From positions 30,341,810 to 30,405,809 of the forward strand of contig JBCNJP010000003.1 in the NCBI GenBank assembly GCA_039602395.1: DNA of 64,000 nucleotides, read 5' to 3'. Origin of the DNA: Deinandra increscens subsp. villosa (lineage: Eukaryota; Streptophyta; Magnoliopsida; Asterales; Asteraceae). A program made the translations under genes and the position numbers. Positions 11,154 to 22,700 of the stretch are shown piece after piece. The notes below the pieces were generated by a model. The model searched no databases. It was not told the origin of the DNA and saw only the letters and a list, made by a program, of their open reading frames with translations. Position 1 is the first letter of the stretch. Each line of letters starts with the position of its first letter.

Positions 11154-11894
11154 TCAAATGCTATCATGGTCACTGGATGCATCAGGCATCTCCTCCTCTG
11201 GTTCCTCTTCAGGATCCTCTTCAGGTTCTTCCTCGGGATCCTCTTCAGGTTCTTCCTCGGGATCCTCCTCAATAGGTTCATCAATAGGTTCTGCCGGAGC
11301 CGGAGGTGCAACCAGAGCCAGAGCCGGAGCCGCAGCCTCCCTGGCCAACTCAAGCTCAGCAACTCGAGCCGTGAGTGTCTCAACCAGCTCTGAGAGGTGA
11401 TTCACCTGATAATATGTGTCACTCAGTCTTACTTGATACTCGGCCTGACGCTTATTAGTCCCTTTCAACTCTCCCCTAAGGATAGCAACTCTGAGACTGG
11501 TGTTGGCTCCATTATCTTGCAGCTCTCTGACCATATCAAACAGCTTCCTAATGTCCCTGAGCGCGCGGTCAAACATAGAGACCATTGCCGCGACGACCCT
11601 TTCAATAGCATACGGCAGTTCGGGTAGAAAGAATCGAGTGGATGACGGCTCTGTTGGAGTAGGTGGCACTTGTTCTCGATGAACCCAACTAGCCACAAGT
11701 GATTCGTACCAGTTCCAGTTGCCGTTGTCTCTTCCACGAACGACATTTGGTTCTCCATAAACGTGGCCCTCGGAAGTTATCCTCCGAACACCATGAGTTG
11801 GGGTAGTAGGACCCGAAGTAACCCGCCTACTGGTGACGGATGGGGATGATGATGATGATGATGATGATTGGGAAGCGGATATCCATCCAGCCAT
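11154..11894 (-). CDS. accessory ORF ahead of gag: coiled coil with acidic tail
   Basis: This 246-residue ORF lies between the primer site and gag on the element strand and has no recognised domain. The start MAGWISASQ at 11894 is chosen because the residues before it are an AT-repeat translation. In order it shows a serine run encoded by a (GAT)n repeat near residue 10, a Thr/Arg-rich stretch (TSRRVTSGPTTPTHGVRRI), a predicted helical region at about 75-180 with coiled-coil-like ELVETLTARVAELELA, a proline/alanine stretch, and an acidic tail of repeated EEDPEEEPE units encoded by a 30-bp minisatellite. A decayed counterpart lies in the same place in the older element (about 29160-29708). It could be an extra Gag-like or assembly protein, but the function is unknown. 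Confidence 0.6.
   Translation of the reverse strand: MAGWISASQSSSSSSSSPSVTSRRVTSGPTTPTHGVRRITSEGHVYGEPNVVRGRDNGNWNWYESLVASWVHREQVPPTPTEPSSTRFFLPELPYAIERVVAAMVSMFDRALRDIRKLFDMVRELQDNGANTSLRVAILRGELKGTNKRQAEYQVRLSDTYYQVNHLSELVETLTARVAELELAREAAAPALALVAPPAPAEPIDEPIEEDPEEEPEEDPEEEPEEDPEEEPEEEMPDASSDHDSI
11190..11275. repeat. 30-bp coding minisatellite
   Basis: About two and a half copies of a unit containing GGATCCTCTTCAGGTTCTTC encode the acidic tail of the accessory ORF. Units vary by a few bases but keep the frame. Confidence 0.8.
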
Positions 11895-12046
11895 GTCTGC
11901 ATATATACCATATATATATACATATATAAGTACAAGTAACACATAGTCAAATAGTCACATACTAGTGTGTGTGTTCGAGTGTATGACTAAGGTGTGTCTA
12001 AGGCTATAGTCGGTCTACTAATGCAAACCTAGTTCACTATAACCAA
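11895..12046 (-). other. untranslated leader of the chromovirus-type element
   Basis: Short AT- and GT-rich leader between the primer site and the accessory ORF. No other feature is visible. Confidence 0.7.
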
Positions 12047-12060
12047 TGGCTCTGATACCA
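12047..12060 (-). promoter_or_regulatory. primer-binding site, tRNA-iMet
   Basis: The minus strand reads TGGTATCAGAGCCA three bases inside the 5' LTR. This is complementary to the 3' end of plant initiator methionine tRNA, the common primer of these elements. Confidence 0.95.
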
Positions 12061-12063
12061 ATC

Positions 12064-13239
12064 TGTCACACCCCCAAAAATCCCACGCGCGACAACGCGC
12101 CGCAGGGAGCGTGACAAACCAGGATCGAACACATTAGCCATACGAACAGTCTATATGCAATGTAAAAGTAAAACCAGAGTAAATGCGTTTTTAAATGCGG
12201 AAGCGTAATCGACAAAGTTGTAATAATTGTTCAAGCGCCAAAACATGCGCAAACCAAAAGTTAATAAGTTTGATAAATAAATAAATCTATGATGCATGCA
12301 TGGTAATAGTAATCCTTATGTGGTGCATCCTAGCTCGGCAGACAATCCAGTTTAGCGACCTGAGATATAACATGCTAAAGTGTCAACACAAAGGTTGGTG
12401 AGTTCACAGGTTTAACAGTTCAGTAACGTTTCAAGTTCAGTTTAAGATTGATCGTTCAATAACGTCAAGTTGTAAGAGCATAATCACTAATATATATCAA
12501 ATAGCTAGCTAGGCTATATACATGAAACTTCGCACGTTGATGGTCACCGAAGCTAACAGTTGTTTACAGTTTGCCTTGTTGTGTTTAGGACGAATATAAC
12601 ACCCGTTCGATATCCAATCGTGTCAGCGCGACTGACGTGGGTGGGGTTTGTTAGACCCAGTAGTACTACAATATATTTCCCGCTATCGTCATTAATACTA
12701 ACGGTACCATAGGAAGGACTTTGTTGTATAGTGTGCTACAAGTACTTCAAGTGATATATAAAAGTCTAATTATCCCAGTTGTGTAAATCATGCATGTTAA
12801 TCTCCCCCAAAAGGATTAAAACAGTAAAATGGGGCCGTGAAACTCACCTTAGGTTGATCGGCAAGGTTTCCAGTCAAACAGTTAATTCAAGTAGCAAGAA
12901 CGAGTCTTGTGCAAGCAATCAATCACCTAACGAGCATACGAGTATAAGTGTGTGTTCTAAACTATTAAATCTAACGTAAACGATAAAAACGAAGGATCGT
13001 GAAGTCCGGAACAAGTCGAGGATGGCACGTGTGCCAAATCCGAGCGCTAACCGAAATAACTCGAGAAAATACAATATATATCATTATTATATATTTTCTG
13101 AGTTCAAGGTTTCCAAATACTTGTACATATATGCATACAAAATATATATATATATATATAGCCCGTTTCACGATACTTAGTTGGTACGAACGAATATATT
13201 GATTTAATCCTCGAAACATTTTAACGAGTGTAAAATAAA

Positions 13240-13292
<53 letters not shown>

Positions 13293-15277
13293 GTGTTATA
13301 TTTCAACGACACGAATATTTATTTTGAGTTGATAGAAACTATAATTTATAACAAATCACTAAATCGAAACCGAGTATTTTATGTTTCTAATCAAAACGAC
13401 AATTTTTATGAGTTTTCTAAACCATTCTACTAGTCTTTTAGGTCTTTAAATATTTCAAGAAATTAGTTTAATAACTTTTAGAAAATTATTTGCCATAAAA
13501 TACCCAAAAAAGATGAAGCAGGAGAACATGGGGGTCGCCCAGGTTCGAACCTGCGACCTCCTGCAATCGATACCAAGCTCCGACCACTGGGGCAAATGTT
13601 CCAGTTGGTTGAATGGCGATCAGATATACTTTTATCTTGCAGCAGAGATCGGAACTGGGTCGCAGGAAATAAAACAGGAACAAAAAGCAGGGGCCGGGTT
13701 TCGAACCCACGACCTCACAGTCACGATACCGAGTACAAACCACTCGGCCAAGGGTCTATTGGTGATCAGATCTGGATCGAAATCCTTATATGTACAGGCA
13801 GCGACCAGAAACGGTTTAAAGGAATAATTCAGAAACAAAAAGGCTGAGACCGGGACTCGAACCCGCGTCTCCTGCGTACAAAACCAACACCCTAACCGCC
13901 CGTGCCAGATTGGCGTCTGTTACTAAACCCGTTTCCAAATCTTATAACCCGTACCCGATGCGTGTCATCTTCTTCAACATAGAACTCCGGTGATCGGAAC
14001 CCTAGTTCCGGTCGCCGGAAAAACGTAAACACAGAAAAACATAAGAAAAAGGTGCGATTAACATGAAGGAACCTTTACCTCGTGTCAGAGATGAGAAAAT
14101 ACGAGTTTTTTAAGCCGAAACGAACCCGAAAGCTTGAACGCGAACACCGAGCACCACCATGAAACTCGAATCCAATTGCTTCTGGTTGCTCGTAGGAGGT
14201 TCACGATCACAGAGGTTGTCGAAAGGTGGTCGAATGGTGGAGGTTTTGGCCGGAATTCCGAGTTCACCGGAAAACTCTTAAAAAAAAGAAAACGAGAGAG
14301 GAAGAAAGAACGAGTGAGCGTGAGTGAGGTGAGTGAGGTTTGTGCAAATGATATACCCATATCATTGAAGGAGATTGATGGTCATTGAAGGCCATTGATG
14401 ATGCTCAACGGAAACTGTCGAGTGATGGTGAATATCGGTTTCGACCGATTCTCGATTCTTTTTGAATTCACGTAATGGTCATTAATTAGCAATTGGTTAT
14501 TGACACAATCAGTCCCTCCTGATTTACCTAATGAGAACCAAGTTTCGGTAATTACAGAACCAGTCCTCCACATTTTATTGAATAATATGAAGTTTAGGAA
14601 ATGGCAGAAAGGGTCCCTCAAGTTATAAAAAAGATTAACAATGCTAACGGACATAACGGGACGTTAACGAGGTTGACGGAAGATGTTTTTAATGACGAAT
14701 ATATGGTGTACGCCAAAATATAATATTCGTCTAACGTTTATAGGGAAGTATAAATTTAAATGACTACATAAAATCATAGAAAATAATTCCACTTCTCCAT
14801 TTAGTTTCACATAAAATCATAGGTTTTAAATTTATAACTTATATATTTAAAGTATCTAAAGTTATAAATAATGACTTGTAATTAAAATCTTTTAAAATCA
14901 TAACTTATGTCTTTAAATCACATAACTCTATGATTAAATAACTTGTAATTAGAGTCCTTAAATTACATACAATCATAAATGTGATTAAATTATGTTTTAT
15001 ATATATACATATATTTATTTTTATCACCTAAAATCATAAGATACAATTGTCACATAAAATGACGCAACGTTCACAGGAAATCGTAACATACGATTTACAT
15101 AAAATCATAGAACAAGAATATCAAACGTCAAACTTAAGTGCATGCTCGTTTAGTGATTACTACACAAAACCCTAATTGCTAAAGTCAACAAGTCAACACA
15201 TAAATGTTCACACAACATTTAATACGGTTTACGTTCAGTTAATGTCAGAAAATGACCTGAAAAGTCGGATTGTCACA
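12064..15277 (-). repeat. 5' LTR of the chromovirus-type element
   Basis: A 3,214-bp LTR matching 2882-6110 almost throughout. It carries the same three tRNA-like modules (about 13535-13599, 13691-13757 and 13842-13908) and the same U3 repeats, and ends TTGTCACA before TTATT. Visible differences from the partner include ACCCATTCG/ACCCGTTCG, GACCCGGG/GACGTGGG and AT-run lengths. Confidence 0.95.
13535..13908 (-). repeat. three tRNA-like modules in the 5' LTR
   Basis: Same array as at 4366-4740, with the same box-A and box-B words. In this LTR the array lies downstream of U3 on the sense strand, so it could sit in the element's transcript or promote polymerase III transcription toward gag. Confidence 0.65.
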
Positions 15278-16111
15278 TTATTTGCCATAGCCGCCCATTC
15301 CAATTATGAGATATGGCAATTGGATGTCAAAACGGCTTTCCTAAATGGATATCTTGAGGAAGATGTCTATATGGCTCAGCCCGAGGGTTTTGTCGATCCA
15401 AAACATCCTAATAAAGTGTGTAAGTTAAAGAAATCAATCTATGGATTGAAACAAGCATTAGGGCGTTGGAATCAGCGTTTTGATGAAGAGATAAAGAAAT
15501 TTGGCTTCATCAAGAACGAGGATGAGGCTTGTGTGTATAAGAAGGCTAGTGGGAGTATAATAACTTTTCTAGTATTGTATGTAGATGACATACTACTATT
15601 TGGGAATGACATTCCAACCTTGGAAGGTGTAAAAACCTGGCTTGGAAGTTGCTTTTCCATCAAGGATCTTGGTGAGGCCACCTATATTTTGGGAATAAAG
15701 ATCTATAGGGATAGATCAAGGCGCCTGATAGGTTTGAATCAAAGTGCATACATTGACAAAGTCTTGAAAAGGTTCAAGATGGAGAACTCTAAGAAAGGTT
15801 TGGTACCTATTCAAAGAGGGACTATACTGAGTAGGACCCAATGTCCAAGCTCAAAGGTTGAGCAAGACAAAATGAAAGGAATCCCATATGCGTCTGCTAT
15901 TGGATCGATTATGTATGCTATGATATGCACTAGACCGGACGTGTCATGCGCGTTAAGCATGACAAGTAGATACCAACAAAATCCAGGTGATAGTCATTGG
16001 ATGGCTGTCAAGAGTATATTGAAATATCTTAGAAGGTCTAAGGATATGTTCTTAATATACGGATCCGATGAGAAGGAGCTCGTTGTAAGGGGTTACACGG
16101 ATGCGAGATGA
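15278..16111 (+). pseudogene. pol: copia reverse transcriptase, C-terminal part
   Basis: The copia RT resumes after the gypsy insertion: FAIAAHSNYEIWQLDVKTAFLNG is the expected next block and is in frame with SIRIL before 2882. The catalytic LYVDDILLF motif is intact, followed by YILGIKIYRDRS and the linker TRPDVSCALSMTSRY. The frame breaks at about 16098-16110 after GYTDA, inside the start of RNase H, where roughly 10 bases are missing relative to the family. The first five bases (TTATT) are the duplicated target site. Confidence 0.92.
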
Positions 16112-16427
16112 TTCTCGATCACAATCGGGGTATATCTTCATTATGAATGGAGGGGCGGTATCTTGGAAGAGCTCAAAGCAAGATGTGGTTGCATTGTCCA
16201 CTACGGAATCAGAATACATCGCCGCATCTTTGGCCGCGCAAGAAGCCGCATGGTTGAAGAAATTTATTGCCGAACTAGGGGTTGTTCCTACCATTCAAGG
16301 ACCCCTAGAGATCCTTTGTGATAACGAGGGAGCGATTGCTGAAATCAAGGAACCTCGTGATCATCAAACGGTAAGGCACATCGAGCGGAGATTCAACTAC
16401 ATAAGGGATGAAGTTGCAAAAGGAAAG
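16101..16427 (+). pseudogene. pol: copia RNase H, first part
   Basis: After the small deletion the RNase H domain continues as RDDSRSQSGYIFIMNGGAVSW, SSKQDVVALSTTESEYIAAS, AAWLKKF and LCDNEGAIAEIKEP, ending at RRFNYIRDEVAKGK. The gag-protease element then cuts the gene. Conserved acidic positions (TESEY, CDNEGAI) are present. Confidence 0.9.
16423..16427. repeat. target-site duplication GAAAG, left copy
   Basis: GAAAG directly before the LTR terminus TGATGTGC; the second copy is at 24587-24591 after CACATCA. Confidence 0.95.
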
Positions 16428-18048
16428 TGATGTGCTCGGAACGTACCTAACAATGCTATTAAAACCTAGACCTAAACCTAGACCTAGACACACCTAAATT
16501 TTACCGAAAACCCTAAAACTGAACCGAACCCTAAGGCAAGTGTACCTGTCGGATTATAGTAAAGCTAAGGAAGACCGGGAATATCGAACCCTAAGGACAC
16601 TCTAAAGACAAAGACTTAACCTAGACCTAGAAATTGGAAATAATGAGTAAATTTGGGTTTTTGATTGAGATTTGATTTAACTAAATTTAACTAAATACGC
16701 AACTAACGAACGGACAGCAGGAAACCTAAGAACAACCTTCAGAACAGAGAAAGATACCACCTAGACTCAGAATCCTAATCACTAATGACAACTTCATTCG
16801 GCTATGACTAATCTGATGGTGGCTAGTTCACCTTTTAAGTCCTTCCTAGCAGGCAATCCTAACGCTCGAACAGGAGTTCACCTTTCGGGTACATCCAACC
16901 TCAACTAAACCTAGCCACCCTCGAAACAATCTAAGGCACCCTAAGCTAGCAGGAGCTACCATGAATGACTATGACAAACAAGATTTAGCAAGCTACCTAA
17001 TTTCCTAGGGCATCCCTCTTCCGATGGCGATGTGATCCTATTCCACTAAGCAACCCAACTAACCTACCTAATTATCACCTTCCGGCTTGTCTAATTAGGG
17101 CAGCAAATTGCAATCAAGTAAATAAACATTAACCAACGCAATAGTTCAAGACGTCTCCTAAACTACTCTATCGCAACCAACCCTAAAGCTAGCTACTTTA
17201 GACAAATTACCTAGACCGAAAGACATTCGAAGGCAAAAAGTGCATTAATCAACAATTATAAATCCAATCACAATTCACATATGCATATAATCACAGCAAC
17301 CATGGAATTTAATAGAAAAGCTCATCAATCAATTAGTCAAAAACCGAATAAAATCATCAATAGATCAAAATCATCATACGAGTCTAGGTGGCTCTAAAAG
17401 CTTAGCCAACAATCATGTCTACTACAGAAATCATCATAAAAATCACAGCTTTAAATCCAAACATGATCAAAACTAAGAATTCAATGAAAATAAAGGAACC
17501 CGTTATTGATTTGGGGATGAAGAATTGGTCCACCGTTGAATTCCCTTTGATTCCTAGCTCTTCTCTGCTCCTCAAATCGTCTCTGAGTCGCCCTCTGCCG
17601 TCTGGAAGTCGTGAATTACGAATGCAAACCCTTAAAGTCTAATTTATATCGAGTAAGCAATCTTTCCGGATTATTAGGCAGCAAGCGTATCGCTTGCTGC
17701 TGTCTTCCCTTCACGCGATACGCATGGAGCTCAATATGCGACAAAATAGTCGGTCAAACCGACTTATGACTCTGTTGACTTTCCTTCTTCGCGCGTATCG
17801 CCTACAAACTCTCACACCCCAGGCGATACGCCTGGGGACCTTTCTTCAGATTTCTTCTTCAAAGTTTATCATTTTCATACTAGGCCTCGGGATTCTACCA
17901 ATCACCTGCAAAACTTGCATAAAAACATAAACAAGACTAAAAGACACAAACTTAACTAAAAACAGATAAAACCAAAGAAAACCAACTCAAACTTGACTCA
18001 AACACATAACAAAAGATAATGAAAAGGGGATGTGTTTGCAACACATCA
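16428..18048 (-). repeat. 3' LTR of copy A
   Basis: A 1,621-bp LTR from TGATGTGCTCGG to GCAACACATCA. It carries two of the 30-bp-spaced inverted motif pairs (17685-17723 and 17793-17831). Confidence 0.96.
17685..17831. repeat. two 30-bp-spaced inverted motif pairs (LTR, copy A)
   Basis: GCGTATCGC at 17685 pairs with GCGATACGC at 17715; GCGTATCGC at 17793 pairs with GCGATACGC at 17823. Starts are 30 bp apart in both pairs. The second pair extends to an 11-bp stem (GCGTATCGCCT) with a 17-base loop. Confidence 0.9.
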
Positions 18049-18062
18049 AATATCCCCACACT
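18049..18062 (-). promoter_or_regulatory. polypurine tract of copy A
   Basis: The minus strand reads AGTGTGGGGATATT directly before the 3' LTR. A TTTCGTCCTCGAAAA palindrome follows at about 18072, as in the chromovirus-type element. Confidence 0.85.
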
Positions 18063-19750
18063 GACTCTTTTTTCGTCCTCGAAAAATACTGCAATGGAAT
18101 CATAACCAGGAAATTGACTTCTAAAACATTCAACATTTAAAATTCAACAGCCACCATACAATTCCACAATCCATAACGTAATAACACCCTAACTACAATT
18201 GTCGATATTTCGATCCGATTAAACCCAACCACCAACCTTTTCTTTCGCCCCCATGTGTTTATGAATTTACCAGATATAAGGTCAGTCGCCTATGGATCCC
18301 ACTAAAGAAAGCTCTAGTTCAACCTACTACCGAATCATATTCAGTCAAAGCAAAGGGTATAATTGATTTAAATTTTTTAGATTTTTCCAACCCCCCTTAA
18401 ACCAGATACTAGGATGTCCAAAGAATAACTATTTATTTATATGCAAATTATTGAGCGTTTATTCACTAACTAAAATTCTCTTTTTTTTCTCATTTTTTTT
18501 TCAAATTTTGTTCTTTTTTTTTTTTTATAATTGGTCACTTTTACCTAAAATTACCAACGGACATCACCAGAGGTATTCTTTCACAAGGTCTTACCCCCGA
18601 AATCATACATGAGTATTTTGCCCGCGAGATCCGGAACATCATCAGAGGTACTTACCACGGGATACTATCCTTAGTTTGTACATGAGTATTCTGCCCCTTC
18701 ACTCTAATTCATTAACCAGATTATTAACTACATGCTCATTGGAATTCTAAGGACATAAGAGTATCTAGCCTAAAGCGGTCTCTTCCTTCCTAATCATCAG
18801 ATTCAGTATCCCTATCACTCCTAAAATGGGAACCCACTAGCAGACTGATTAGCATATTTATACAACAATAAACACATAGGCAATTTAAGCTACTCCTAGA
18901 TCAGCTAGGCCTACCGACACATCATAGTTTAGTAATGCTTTCCATTCTCACCATACTTATCACTTTTCCCAAATTAATTATTAATTAGCATTCAAGCACA
19001 AATTAGACAGTCAATTCCCAGTTTCCTATCATTTTCCATTTAATTGCAGCCAGAATCTCGGACATTTTTGAACAATTTTTTCAATTTTTTTTCAATTTTC
19101 AATTTTCATGACTCAATAACACGCCAAAAATAAAAGACTCAAGGCTCAATACGAAAGTATCCCATCCCCACACTTGAATCACACATTGCCCTCAATGTGG
19201 AATGGAACAAAAACAAATCAGAAATAAAATAAATCAAATAAAAGAAGTTGAAACGTGTTCACCTGAAACTCCAGAGACTCAGCACATCGACCGCAGCGAA
19301 CCACCACAAACTCGGTAAACAGAAATAATAAAAATTTAAAAATTGAAAATTTTTCTGAATTACCTCCCCTAGGCGTATCGGCTACAACCTTGCATCCCCC
19401 AAGCGATACGCCTGGAACTGCACACAACCGGCCCGCCAAGGGATGCAAGCGTATCGCCTATAACCTACTAACCTCCAGGCGATACGCTTGGAGCGTGATT
19501 TCCAGAGAATTTTTGGAATTTGACCCCAAAAATTTTCTATCTCTTTTCCTCTTCAGCAGGCCTATGGTCGAAAAACTCAGCAACAACCTGCATTTTTGCC
19601 TGCACAACTCACATTTCCCAAAGCTTGAATCTCCAGAATCACCTGCAAACACCAAAAACACAAAACCAAAAGACGCAACATACACAAAAACCAAAAATTG
19701 CAGAAAATTAGAACACAACTACACAATATACAAACCGGGCACTCCACCAA
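18063..19750 (-). other. noncoding 3' region of copy A, no pol
   Basis: There is no ORF of the RT or integrase type. It contains poly-T/A runs near 18480-18530, a tandem pair of about 75-95 bp around 18562-18705 (GAGGTATTCTTTCAC / GAGGTACTTACCAC with TACATGAGTATT), the conserved block CACATTGCCCTCAATGTGG near 19185, and two of the 30-bp motif pairs. The same blocks occur in the same order in copy B, so the region is a stable part of the family. Confidence 0.8.
19373..19487. repeat. two 30-bp-spaced inverted motif pairs (internal, copy A)
   Basis: GCGTATCG at 19373 pairs with GCGATACGC at 19403; GCGTATCGC at 19449 pairs with GCGATACGC at 19479. The last pair makes a perfect 13-bp stem (AAGCGTATCGCCT) with a 17-base loop. 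Confidence 0.9.
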
Positions 19751-22700
19751 TTAGCACAAAACTGAACCAAAACCTCCCAAACCATCCGGAGGCTTAGACT
19801 TCACATCTTTGACTACCAAACTACCGGTTTCCACCCGGTTTCTATTCGAACAACCTCTAGCTAACTTCCTACCCCATAAAGCACTGAACTTTACCACTCT
19901 CAACAACTTCCTAACCTTCCAATGCTTGTACCTACCCGAGAAAAATCGACATTCACTAAGAAAACTCAATTCCGGGTCATGGGTGGCAACAATCACATAT
20001 AACCTCCCCACACTTGGTCTAAACTCAACCTCATCATTCAAAATACCTAAATCACCAAATGTGGCTTTTCTATTTACCTCGTCAACCACCATTTCACTAT
20101 CCACACTCACCAACCTCTCGGGTTCTCCTAACGGGTCAAAACTCTCATTCTTATCACATAAAATCTCTAACCCTCCTAGATCTTCCCCACACTTATCCAC
20201 CATCACCACTTCATCCTCAACTACCTCTCCTACCTTCTCAACTACCTCATCGGGTTCTTCTAATGGGTCAAAAATTTCATTTTTATCAACTAACTCAACT
20301 AACCCCCCGGTGTCCTCCCCACACTCATACTCCTCAAACTCTTCATCCTCTCCAAACTCATCATCATCCAACCGATTTCCTACAACCACAAGATCTATGA
20401 AGGACATAAAAGTACCTATCAAACACACCGATTCGGTGCCCCTATCCTCACGTCTACCCACTTCAAACACTACACTCTCTTGGTCAACCCTCAAAGTAAT
20501 CGTGCCCGCAAAAACATCAACCAGCGCCCGGGCGGTCCTAAGGAAAGGTCTACCTAAAATCAAAGGGCAACTAGCATCATATGCACAGTCAACCACCACA
20601 AAGTCTATAGGGAACAAAAATTTATCAATTTGAACAAGCACATTTTCCACTATTCCTTTGGGTCTAACAACCGACCTATCTGCTAAAGAAATGGTCATCC
20701 TAGTCGGTTCTAACTCGCCTAATCCTAGGTGCATGAAAACAGAATATGGCATAACATTAATCGAAGCACCTAAATCAGCTAAAGCACAAGTAACAGATGA
20801 ATCACCAAAAGAGCACGGAATTGTAAATGTACCAGGATCAGTTAATTTCTCAGGCAATTTATTTTGAACTACAGCAGAACAATTAGCATCAAGAGTAACA
20901 TCTGAAAAACTTTCAAGCTTCTTCTTATTAGTTAACATATCTTTTAAAAATTTAGCATACTTAGGCATTTGTTTAATGACATCAGTAAAAGGTAAAGTGA
21001 CCCTAAGTTGCTTAAGAAGCTCTAAGAACTGCCCGTACTCACGTGCATTCTTCTGTTGAACCAGACGTTCAGGATACGGCACTTGCTTCAGATCATCGGC
21101 TGTAATCGGTCGAGGCGCGAATCTCACTCTCTTCTTCTCTTTAACAGCCTCCCACTTCAGCGGCTTCTCTCTCACTACCTCCGCCTCGACGTTTGGTGCG
21201 GTACTTGCTGGCGTAACGCTCTCGTGCATCCTCCCGCCAGGCGTCTCTAACTCGATCTCCTCATCGACCGGCTCTTCATCAACTACCGCCGGTGATGGAC
21301 TCTCGACGACTCTCCCGCTCCTAGTAGTGATCGCATTGACATTAGCATTGGGGTTCTTATAAGTACTACCAGAAAACTGACCCCCACGGGAATTGAGCTC
21401 CTTTAGCTGCTTCGCGATATCACCCACCGACCTCTGCAAATCAAGGAACGAAGCTTGTTGATTCCTCAGTAACGTGTCATGCTCCGCCAGCTTCTTCTGT
21501 GTGGCCTCATCTCTTGCGTTCATCTGCTGCAAAATCTGCGTTTGGTTCATGACCAGCTCTGTGAGCTCCTTCATAGTCGGCCCCTCAGTTCCTCCACCAC
21601 TCTGGTTATACCTCGGCTGAAAACCAGGTGGATTTCCTCCCTCTCGCCATCCTGAATTTTGGCCACTCCTCCACCCAGACTGGAACGAATTACCGAACTG
21701 GTTTCGGTTTCCAATGTAATCCACCTGCTCAGCGGGAGCAAGCGGGCAGTCTCGAGTGTCATGAGCGCCTCTGCACAGCTCACATTTGGCTTTGATGTGG
21801 AGTTTGATTTCTTCTAAGGTTTTATAAATGTTTTCTAACTCCCTAGGTGACATGGTTTCTGAGCCAATGTGATTTACACCCCGGGTAGATGTAGATGGTG
21901 CGAGTGATCTAGTCGGGGCCAAGGTGGCTCTCCGACCTCCGGGTGCCTGCTGTTCAGCAAGTGCGAAGCTCTCAAATAATGATTTGCATTCGTCAACAGT
22001 GAGCTTCTCCATCATATGCCCTCCAGCCGAAATATTGAAATCCTTCTGAACAGAATAAGGAAGTCCATTATAGAACTTTTCTATGATCGCCCAGTCCGTC
22101 AACCCGTGTTGCGGACATCTACTCAGAAGGGTGTTGAATCTCTCGTAAGCAACAGAATAAGGCTCATCGGGGTCCATCTTGAAAGAGTGGATTTCCTCCC
22201 GAGTACGTGAAGCCTTGGCTGGAGGATGATACTTCTTCAGGAATTTCGCGGTCAGATCGTCCCAGGTGGCGATCGAATTCGGCGGAAGCGTCTCAAGCCA
22301 CTCGGCGGCTCGAGACGTAAGGGAGAATGGAAACAGACGCAGATAAATGATTTCGTTCACGACTCCGGTGAGTCCGAACGTGTTGCAGATACGAATGAAA
22401 CGGGAGATATGCGTCGGTGCATCTTCGTCCTCACGTCCATGAAACTGAATGGAATGCGTCAAAGCGTTGATGACGTGGGACGGAACTTGCCAATTCGCGG
22501 TGTTGGCAATAGCAGGCTGTGCAATAGCAAACCGGGCCTCGGTGACTCCGGCGCTAGCCTGCTCGTGGACGGTGCGACGTGCCGCCATAGATGAAAGATC
22601 GGGGAATGGAATGGGTTTGGTGTCGCGTGTGGTTTGTGTGGAAGAAGATGGTTTGGATTGAGCGGTGGAAATGATGAATGCCTCTAGCTCGGTGCGTAGA

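Larger units (their letters stand above)
2882..15277 (-). mobile_element. Ty3/gypsy chromovirus-type element (Tekay/Del-like)
   Basis: A complete 12.4-kb element on the minus strand: 5' LTR 12064-15277, tRNA-iMet primer site, an extra ORF, a gag-pol ORF, a PPT and the 3' LTR 2882-6110, all inside TTATT duplications. The gene order protease, RT, RNase H, integrase, plus a chromodomain-like C-terminus and very long LTRs (about 3.2 kb), fits the chromovirus group, probably Tekay/Del. The LTRs are the same length apart from AT microsatellites. By eye they differ at more than ten places, so the insertion is fairly young but older than the one at 16428. The gag-pol frame is intact. Confidence 0.93.

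Noticed and set aside
11139..11400. Plus-strand Ser/Gly- and Phe-rich frames opposite the acidic ORF tail
   Set aside because: They are antisense readings of the minisatellite in the accessory ORF.
17415..17930. Small open frames in the copy A LTR, repeated at 23953-24468
   Set aside because: They are inside LTRs, identical only because the LTRs are identical, and contain no motif.
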